Assembly: GCA_022264855.1 (NCBI GenBank)
Contig: JABYQU010000059.1
Location: forward strand, 157,025 to 221,024
Direction of reading: 5' to 3'
Source of the DNA: Lenzites betulinus
Taxonomy: Eukaryota > Basidiomycota > Agaricomycetes > Polyporales > Polyporaceae
Length of the DNA stretch: 64,000 nt
Position numbers and translations under genes: made by a program. Shown here piece by piece: positions 57,493-64,000 of the stretch. Position 1 is the stretch's first letter. Each line of letters begins with the position of its first letter. The notes under the pieces are model-generated. The model worked only from the letters and a program-made list of their open reading frames with translations, searched no databases and was not told the DNA's origin.

Positions 57493-60400
57493 CTAGCGGC
57501 GACGCTTAGCAGACCGTGAGGACGACGTGCCATCGTTTCCTCGTCCACGCTTGATGCTACGACTTGTTGAGTATGAGCAATAATACTATACGGCCGCGCC
57601 ACTCACCCGGAGACTCGACCACTAGCTCCCATCTGAGTGACAACCCAGCAAACATCGGTCACCGCCTGATGCCAGTCTTGAAGCGTCGCCGGACTGATCA
57701 CGTCCTTCCACCATGCCAGAGTGAGAAGTACCAGCATGATTCCGTTCTTACCAGGCCTGACAAGTTCCCCCCACTCGCCTTGAGCGCCATGAAGTGGAAG
57801 AGGACGGCCGTCTTCGCCGAATGTGCGCCACCCTGGCTGGAGAGATCTCCACCATGCCCACCAGGACTTGGCGAAGTTGACGTCCTGAGGCATGGATGGG
57901 AGGCGGTTGAGCTTGCGCCCCCACTTCATCCACTCGCTGACCTCCTTTGGCCGGTTTGCAGTGGGTAGCCCTTGAGTCTTTAAAGATGTTAGTCAACGTC
58001 CAATGCGAGAGATTGGTGGCAAGGAAGCTCACCGGAGTCTCCCACTTGTAAGTCCCTTCCAAGACAACCCAGCCTTCCAGCGCCCCTTGGTATTCGTCAC
58101 CATACCCACGCGCTGCAAGGTGTTCATACACCTCGCTGACCCATACAGGCCACTCCACTCTCGGGGGGCGAGAAATTGCGCTTGTTGTTGGCGCAATTGT
58201 TGCCGTTGTGAGCGCGCTAGAGGATACGATTGCAGATGCGCTTTCCTGCGTGGTCGCCACTGCCTCTGCTGGCATTGGGGGCGTAGTGCAAGCTGCCGGA
58301 GTGGGCGTGGCCGCTGTGAGCAACGTCGGAGTTGTCGCGGCTGCTGGAGCCGTCGCGGCTCCGGTAGCTGTTGTCGAGCCTGAGGTGGCGGCGGCGGTGG
58401 TCGTCGCGCCCGCGGCGGTCGTGCCCGCGGCGGTCGTGGTCGCGCCCGCGGCGGTCGTGCCCGCGGCGGCGGTCGTCGTGCCCGCGTCGGTCGTGGTCGC
58501 GCCCGCGGCGGTCGTGGTCGCGCCCGCGGCGGTCGTGGTCGCGCCCGCGGCGGTCGTGGTCGTGCCCGCGGCCGTGGTCGTGCCCGCGGCGGTCGTGGTC
58601 GTGCCCGCGGCGGTCGTGGTCGTGCCCGCGGCGGTCGTGGTCGTGCCCGCGGCGCTCATCGTGCCCGCGTCGGTCGTCGTGCCCGCGTCGGTCGTCGTGC
58701 CCGCGGCGGTCGTGCCCGCGGCGTCGGTCGTCGTGCCCGCGGCGGCGGTCGTCGCGCCCGCGGCGGCGGTCGTCGTGCCCGCGGTGGTGGCCGTCGTGCC
58801 CGCGGTGGTGGCCGTCGCGCCCGCGGTGGTTGTTGTGGTTGCTGATGTTGTCCCACCGTTGGACGTTGCGGCCTTACGCAGGCGCGAAGATTGGCGAGTG
58901 GCGACTGCAGATTTTGCAGCAGGCGGGGTGGGTTTTTTCGATGGCTTCATCAGAAACCCGACCTCCTCGCGGATACGGCGCATATTGGCGGTGTGCTCTT
59001 TCCTGTTGATATAGGCGACCCGCTCAAACGTGGGCAAATCCCCGGCCTCGACGAGCCACCGGCGCCGGGCAGCTTCAGTCATAGCATCGAGCTCGACTGC
59101 CATCACTGGGCCTACGCCAAGCTCCTCCATAGTAGGTATGTCGTCTTCGTCCAGGCCAAGCCAGTAGTAGTCGTCGTCCTCGTCATCGTTCTCGTTGTCC
59201 TCGTCCTCGTCGTCCGCGCCAAGGTCGTCGTCTTCCTCGAGTTCGTCCTCATCGTCATCACCGAGTAGCTCATCCACCTCGTCGTCATTGTCCCGAGAGT
59301 CACTCTCCCATTCTTCCGCCGAAGACTCGTCTGAGTCACGCGCACGGGCTTTCCCTTTCCCTGTCTCTTCTTCCCAGACTGCCCTGCCTTGCCTTTACGT
59401 CTCTGAGCCACCGACGCACCGGCAGGTACAGTCGATAATTGTGTCGTAGCTACCGGAGGGGTGGGTGTTGTACTCGGAGGAGCTGCGAGGTTGAGGCCAA
59501 GGGAGGAGAGTGTCGTAGGAGTTGAGAGCGTGGATGGTGTCGATGAGGTTTGGAGAGTAGCTTGCCGTTGTGCATATTCTATAACATCAATCAGCCATGC
59601 AGGACGTTAGGTAACAACGGGGATACATACCAGGGGTTGCCATGAGGAATCGTGTGAAGGACTGCATGACGTCGTCGCTGAAGCGTTGACCCTCGTATTG
59701 GTACCAATGAAGACCGACTGGCCCCGCAGTCTTACCGGCGTTGATACTGAGGATGAAGGTTAGTGTAATTCATGTCTGCTGCGACTGAGTGTAACTTACA
59801 TCTTCAAGCAAAATTCCTTCTGGTCCGTGATGTTGGGGACACCGGCAATGAGAGTGAAGTACATTCCCGTGTAGGCCCGGAGCATCTCAAGCAGAGGTTG
59901 CACGACGACTGCAAGCTGATCGCGAGCCCTATACAAGACTGTAAGTTGCGCGTCATCTAGAGGTAGTAGCACGGCACTCACGCTATTTGCTGCTCCGCAT
60001 CTGAGGGACCGTCAGGAGGGATGTACTCCGCCATCCGTTCCAAGTCCTCATTGTGACGACGGTCGCATTCGTCCCGGAGCTCTTTCTTGTAGTCATCCGA
60101 TTCTGCGCGTAACAACTCGCGCGCAATAGCTGCGCGGAAGCTAAGCCCCTCAGAGTCCCTGAGCCTGCTGCCGGCCATCGCTCGTCGAAGACTTCCGATA
60201 CTTCAGTCGCCTTCAGAGTCATATAGAGCTGCCAAGGCGGGAGTTTGCGCGGTGGAGCAATGGTGGCATGATGGCGCAAGGAGTCGAGGACGCCTGCCCA
60301 CGGGTTTTGTTCCTTACGCGAGCGGGCATTCCTGCGGTAGCGCATGTGGTTCTTAATTTGCTAAAGAGAATGCATCATGCCACCAATCACAATAGGCATT

Positions 60401-60748
60401 ATGCAGCGAACGTACCTGCTGTATCTGCCAATGACTCCCCGTTTTTGCTCCTGCATGTCCTCCGACATCTCCTCCGGTTCATCCCAGTCGCCTCTTCATC
60501 CGGCTCCTTATCGAGAGGAAGAAGCCACGGGAATGTAGCCCAGTATTCTTCGAAGAGATCTTGCCAGAACTCGTTGACGGTGGCATTAGGTTGGTCGATG
60601 ACATCCACGAAGCGCGAGAACCAGCGGTCCATGAACTCCTTGCGCTGGCCGTGGAGAGCCCTGGTTCCCGGCCTTTCCGCCCTTCTTCTTCCGCTTTGAC
60701 GTCCTCTTCTTCCGGACAGCTGCAGATGAGCGATATCTGACGGGCATA
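57493..60748 (-). CDS. Transposon-associated protein with Ala/Thr repeat
   Basis: Multi-exon minus-strand gene; several junctions are left open. Recognisable parts in order are: GQRKEFMDRWFSRFVDVIDQ and FWQDLFEEYWATFPWLLPLD (60.5-60.7 kb); NPWAGVLDSLRHHATIAPPR (60.3 kb); LAVVVQPLLEMLRAYTGMYF with TLIAGVPN (59.8-59.9 kb); an acidic run and DIPTMEELGVG (59.1-59.3 kb); a long TTTAAGTTT-type repeat (58.38-58.87 kb); WVSEVYEHLAARGYGDEYQG; FAKSWWAWWRSLQPGWR; and a C-terminus GRGNDGTSSSRSAKRRR ending at 57493. These match the pattern of a repeated Agaricomycete family of unknown role near transposons. The 5' end is problematic: the ATG at 60748 is not in the frame of GQRKEF, so the start may be spliced or broken. 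Confidence 0.55.
58378..58870. repeat. Coding minisatellite (gcggtcgtggtcgtgcccgc-type)
   Basis: Units of about 15-24 bp such as gtggtcgtgcccgcggcg repeat throughout. On the minus strand they encode Ala/Gly/Thr-rich sequence of the preceding gene. The plus strand is also open (Val/Ala/Pro-rich), which is a compositional effect. Confidence 0.75.
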
Positions 60749-60982
60749 GCTAGGCAGAGCGCAGCGAGCAGCAGACCGGAGTGGGCGAGCAGAGTGTTAA
60801 GCGCGCAAGACTCGGCACTCAACGCGCACACGTGCTGACCGCAAGGCACTCGTTACGGTCACGTTATTTAAATCCATACGCAGGAACCCGCTCCCAGGCA
60901 ACTTGTTCTCAAACTGCCATCTGTTCTCATCCCCCCGCTCGTATGGCCTCCAGAATCAATCCAGAAACCATCCGGCAATGGG

Positions 60983-62042
60983 ATGCGGTGGCCGTTCAGC
61001 TGGGGCCCACCCATCTACGATGAATCCGGGGAAATCGTCCCCATCGGCGAGTATCATAAGGGAGAGATTATCTACGTCGTTTGGCATGGGAGGGCGATGG
61101 GATAGTGTTCGGCTGGTACGTTGTAGCCTCATCTTCCTTTGAATACAGCTCACCGGCGGTCTTGAAATACAGGGGCATATGTGGAGCACTCACCTCTGGG
61201 TTCCCGGGCACCCTCTTCAAAGGATTCAAGAATCTCCAGCGGGCTCGTCAGGCGTGGCTTGAGGGGCCGGACTGGGGACCTTTGCGCGGCGTCTGGACCC
61301 CGCCTGTCCATCCTCGCCCGCCCTCCCACACCAGGCTACGGGACCCGCCGCGTTGCCTGGCCTCGGCCTGATGTCGCCACGCCAACCCCTCCTCCATCCC
61401 CTACAATCGCGGCTTCCACACGGAGGACCGACCAAGGCTTCCGGTGCTTCGAAGAAACAGGGACCGAGCTCTGGACAGATGAGACCTACTTCTCCTGCGA
61501 GGAACTCGCCAATGCTTTACCCACTCCCGCCCCGCCGTGCGTTCAACTCCTCTTCGACCTCGGCCCTCTCCCATCATGGTCTCCTCACGGGTGTCGCCTC
61601 AGCCTGGCACCAAAGCATCGGCCAAGCCGCCCACCCTCCACGCGGCGTCAAACTTGCAGCCGCCGAACAACTCTCAGGGTGCCTCGGCTAAGCCTGAGAG
61701 CGTCGCCAAGGCGCACACCCCCGCCGGGCTTATTGCATCCCCCGGTCACTCTGTCTTCGCTGGCTTCAACTGCCACGTCGTCGATCGTTGTGCCCGAAGC
61801 AGGGCGTACGTCGTCGTGAGAGGGGACCACCTGGAGTGTACACTGACAAGTAGGTGTACAATTGTCTCTGCGCGCTCGGGTAACTAACATACTTTCGCCC
61901 AGGGAGACGGCTGCGATCATGATGGGGAACCTGCCTGGCCGTAAGATGTCCGCCTTCCGTTCCCGTAGGAAGGCGGCTAGATTCTATGAACAGGAGCTGG
62001 CCGCCGGCCGTGTTGGTCAGCCAATCATGGAGAATGCCTGAG
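60983..62042 (+). pseudogene. Gene with viroplasmin/RNase H1 N-terminal-like domain, frame-broken
   Basis: Likely start ATG at 60983 (MRWPFSWGPPIYDESGEIVP). The segment EIIYVVWHGRAMG / IVFGW and, after a short intron (gtacgt...atacag, about 61118-61171), FPGTLFKGFKNLQRARQAWL has the Y-V-V-x-x-G-R...GFPG..FKGF...A..AW pattern of viroplasmin-like RNase H1 N-terminal domains. Between RAMG and IVFG (about 61103-61108) the frame shifts by one base and hits a stop, with no intron to explain it. The middle is Pro/Ser-rich with unclear frame use. The end is coherent: AYVVVRGDHLECTLT, an intron (gtaggt...gcccag, about 61853-61902) and then MGNLPGRKMSAFRSRRKAAR with a stop at 62042. It is either a recent pseudogene or contains a base error. 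Confidence 0.5.
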
Positions 62043-62169
62043 CGCGGACATTTTATTAGTCCCCCATCTTGTCTGCTTTGATGTATGATGTGTGCTTCAG
62101 TATCGCTACAATTCAGATGCCTTGTGTCCTCCCCCCAAACTTAGAGTGGTGCATCAATTATATGGAGAA

Positions 62170-62367
62170 TCAACGACATCCATCTAAGTAAACCTCAACA
62201 GCGCTCACAGCCCACTGCACCTTGAATAGGACAGAGGAGATGCTTCGCCAGAGCGCGCGTAATTCGTCCTTGCATACATCCTGGCTGGCAAGCTCGACGA
62301 TGGCGTCTTCGAGGTCATCTAACAGGTGGTCTCCGGCGATTACCCAATCCTCTGCTGGCTGATCCAT
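62170..62367 (-). CDS. Small hypothetical ORF (65 aa)
   Basis: ATG-initiated, helix-rich and acidic at the start (DQPAEDWVIAGDHLLDDLED), located between the viroplasmin-like gene and the dioxygenase gene. No family is recognised. It may be the last exon of a longer gene starting around 62.5-62.7 kb. Confidence 0.25.
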   Translation of the reverse strand: MDQPAEDWVIAGDHLLDDLEDAIVELASQDVCKDELRALWRSISSVLFKVQWAVSAVEVYLDGCR

Positions 62368-62704
62368 TGAACACGCTGGGTTTCGTTGAGACGTGCCTCA
62401 ACGGCGGCGGCCTGGAGTGCAGGTATAAGGGCGCGAGGGTCGTTGGGAAGACACCATATCCGAAGCTTGCGATTGAGGTGAGCGAGCGAGCGAGCAAACG
62501 CTGGTGTGAGCAACTGGGCTCTGTACGAAGATTATGTCCTCGTCTGCAGGCCTGATAATGTATATGATATGTTTACACAACAGTCTTGCATCTGAACAGA
62601 TGATCGGGACTCACCGCGGCGCTGGCTCTGCGTCGTGCATGCGACCTCAAGCTCTGCGCTGGCTGCTGTATTGAGAGCTATGTTGGATTCTACGGCGGAA
62701 CTTG

Positions 62705-63050
62705 GCCGGAGCTGCCACAGGAGTGCTGCATCCGGCAGCCTCCTTCCTGAGCCTTTCGCGTCACTTATTAGGACATAGTCAGTTCAGTGCGCGAGGCGAA
62801 CACCATCAATACTCACAGTGCCTGTTTTTCCCTGAAACGCCTATGCGAGCACGACGTAGAGCTTGCTGCCTTGTGATGGGACCGATGATGTGTACATATT
62901 GGCCAGAGAGAGATGGTTGAAGTGCGAAGTGACGCCGATTGAGCCCAACAGCCTGGCGTCTCTAGAGTAGACGCTGCGAAACTCAACTGCAGCTCAGCAC
63001 AGGACGTCTTAAGACGCTTTTAGGCGCCCTCACTGAGACGAGCCATCAGA
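62705..63050. other. Intergenic, nothing recognised
   Basis: Only short unsupported ORFs between the small ORF and the 3' end of the oxygenase-like gene. Confidence 0.3.
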
Positions 63051-63054
63051 GTGT

Positions 63055-64000
63055 CTATTCGTCAACACAAAGTTCTGCCCAAGTACTGTACATGCTTATA
63101 CCCTGATTCCACCTGTCCTGTCCAGAAGGCAATACCCCTCCAGCTTGCTCATATTGGTACTGACTCCTGAAATCGCACTCTACCCATCTGAACAGACCAC
63201 CGGCGGAGAACTGAGTGAGCGAGAACCTGGTTTCGCCCGGCTGTATAGCGATGTTGGAGTGCAAAAGGAGAGCAGAGGGGATGAGGATGGTCGAGCCGGG
63301 GGGAAATTCAATCATCATGTTCAGGTCCCACAGGACAATATGGGCCAAGGGAGGGGTTGAAGTCGCCCATCGCCGTGACGCTGCACCAGCCCCACGCGAG
63401 GTTCTGGAAGTCCTTGTGGCGGAGCGTGACCACGCGCGGGCCGAGGTTGAAATAAGCAGCACCGAAGACGTTGTTCTGGAAGTTCGGCTTCATCGAGGGC
63501 GAGGACGCTACAAGGGCGTCCAGTGTACGGCTGTAGTGTGCATACAGCCGTGGGGCGTACGCCTGCATCGCAGCTGGAAGAACGGGATTTGTTAGCAGAG
63601 CGATCGCAGAGATAAATAATGCCGTTGCAAGCTTACCACTAGCGAAATTGGCTATGCGCCGAACTGCGGTGCTTCGAAGTAGAGTATTGGCGATGTCTCT
63701 CTCTACGCCTGTAATCTTGAGGTTCTTGGGGAACTGGGCACGGTGAACGCCGATAGCAACAGGCTAGGAACGCGACATACCTGCTGCCCTCCACCGTATG
63801 AGAGCCCTGCACCCACTGCTGGGTAGTAACCTCGGCGATGCTTGTAGTCCTCGTCGTTGGTACCGAACTGCCGCCGCGCATCTTCATAAAGACCTTGGGC
63901 CTCGCGCACGACGTTTTTCCAATCGTCGTGATACGGGCTTCCGGCGAGTACCGCAAAGATTCTTCCGTGTTTGTCGAGAAGGGGCCGCGGTTCCTGAAAG
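63055..64000 (-). pseudogene. TET/JBP-like 2OG-Fe(II) dioxygenase, 5' truncated by window edge
   Basis: The start lies beyond 64000. Visible exons read FAVLAGSPYHDDWKNVVREA, HRRGYYPAVGAGLSYGGGQQ, an intron (gtatgt...gcccag), FPKNLKITGVERDIANTLLR with VRRIANFAS, an intron (gtaagc...ttccag), and FQNNVFGAAYFNLGPRVVTL. The catalytic HxD is in RHKDFQN (His codon at about 63416-63418). After WCSVTAMGDFNPSLG the frame shifts (about 63341-63350) and resumes as HIVLWDLNMMIEFPPGSTIL, with the distal His in LLLHSNIAI and the 2OG-binding Arg in GETRFSLTQF. This order is that of the basidiomycete TET/JBP oxygenases, which oxidise methylated bases and are found beside KDZ transposons. The shift separates the iron ligands into two frames, so this copy is probably inactive unless the base is an error. 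Confidence 0.72.

Noticed and set aside
58208..59014. 268-codon plus-strand ORF rich in Val, Ala and Pro
   Set aside because: Shadow of the minus-strand Ala/Thr repeat; the flanking conserved segments are all on the minus strand.

Overview
This window looks like nuclear DNA of a mushroom-forming basidiomycete (Agaricomycetes, possibly a polypore). The evidence is GC-rich coding sequence, many GT-AG introns of about 47-65 nt, F-box/LRR and WD40 genes of the expanded basidiomycete kind, and mobile-element families typical of these fungi. No bacterial operons, rRNA or tRNA genes were recognised. I could not run any search, so family names rest on motifs read by eye.

Layout. 0-7 kb: a Ulp1/C48-type cysteine protease gene, GC-rich gene-poor DNA, a ~165-bp tandem repeat (3.5-5.0 kb) and the 3' exon of a transposon-associated gene. 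7.38-9.90 kb: a fold-back element with ~650-bp inverted arms. 10.96-22.20 kb: a complete Ty3/gypsy chromovirus on the minus strand, with identical 296-bp LTRs, a perfect 5-bp target duplication, gag-protease and pol in the same frame separated by one amber codon, and an extra 789-codon ORF between pol and the 3' LTR. 22-30 kb: low-complexity DNA, an F-box/LRR gene with one frameshift and two uncharacterised minus-strand genes.

30.23-40.21 kb: a ~10-kb unit bounded by almost identical inverted repeats of ~0.55-0.6 kb. It encloses three minus-strand multi-exon genes whose exons I could join in frame from start to stop: a KDZ (Kyakuja-Dileera-Zisupton) type transposase of 1018 codons and two accessory proteins of 718 and 391 aa. 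40.7-45.1 kb: a GAGCTC-rich minisatellite and a further 1101-aa minus-strand gene carrying a 20-residue coiled-coil repeat. 45.4-51.6 kb: likely host genes, namely an intact SUN-domain protein, a hypothetical protein, a WD40 protein and an F-box/LRR-like gene.

51.8-57.0 kb: a gag gene of a second LTR retroelement, split by a 2722-bp almost perfect palindrome with an exact 7-bp target duplication. 57.5-64 kb: a transposon-associated gene with a long Ala/Thr repeat, a frame-broken gene with a viroplasmin/RNase H1-N-like segment, and, running off the right edge, a TET/JBP-like 2-oxoglutarate/Fe(II) dioxygenase gene with an apparent frameshift.

The most notable theme is a KDZ transposase in an inverted-repeat element with cargo genes, and a TET/JBP-type oxygenase in the same window. 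These two families are known to be associated in basidiomycete genomes. The chromovirus with an amber codon between gag-pr and pol and a third ORF is the second theme.
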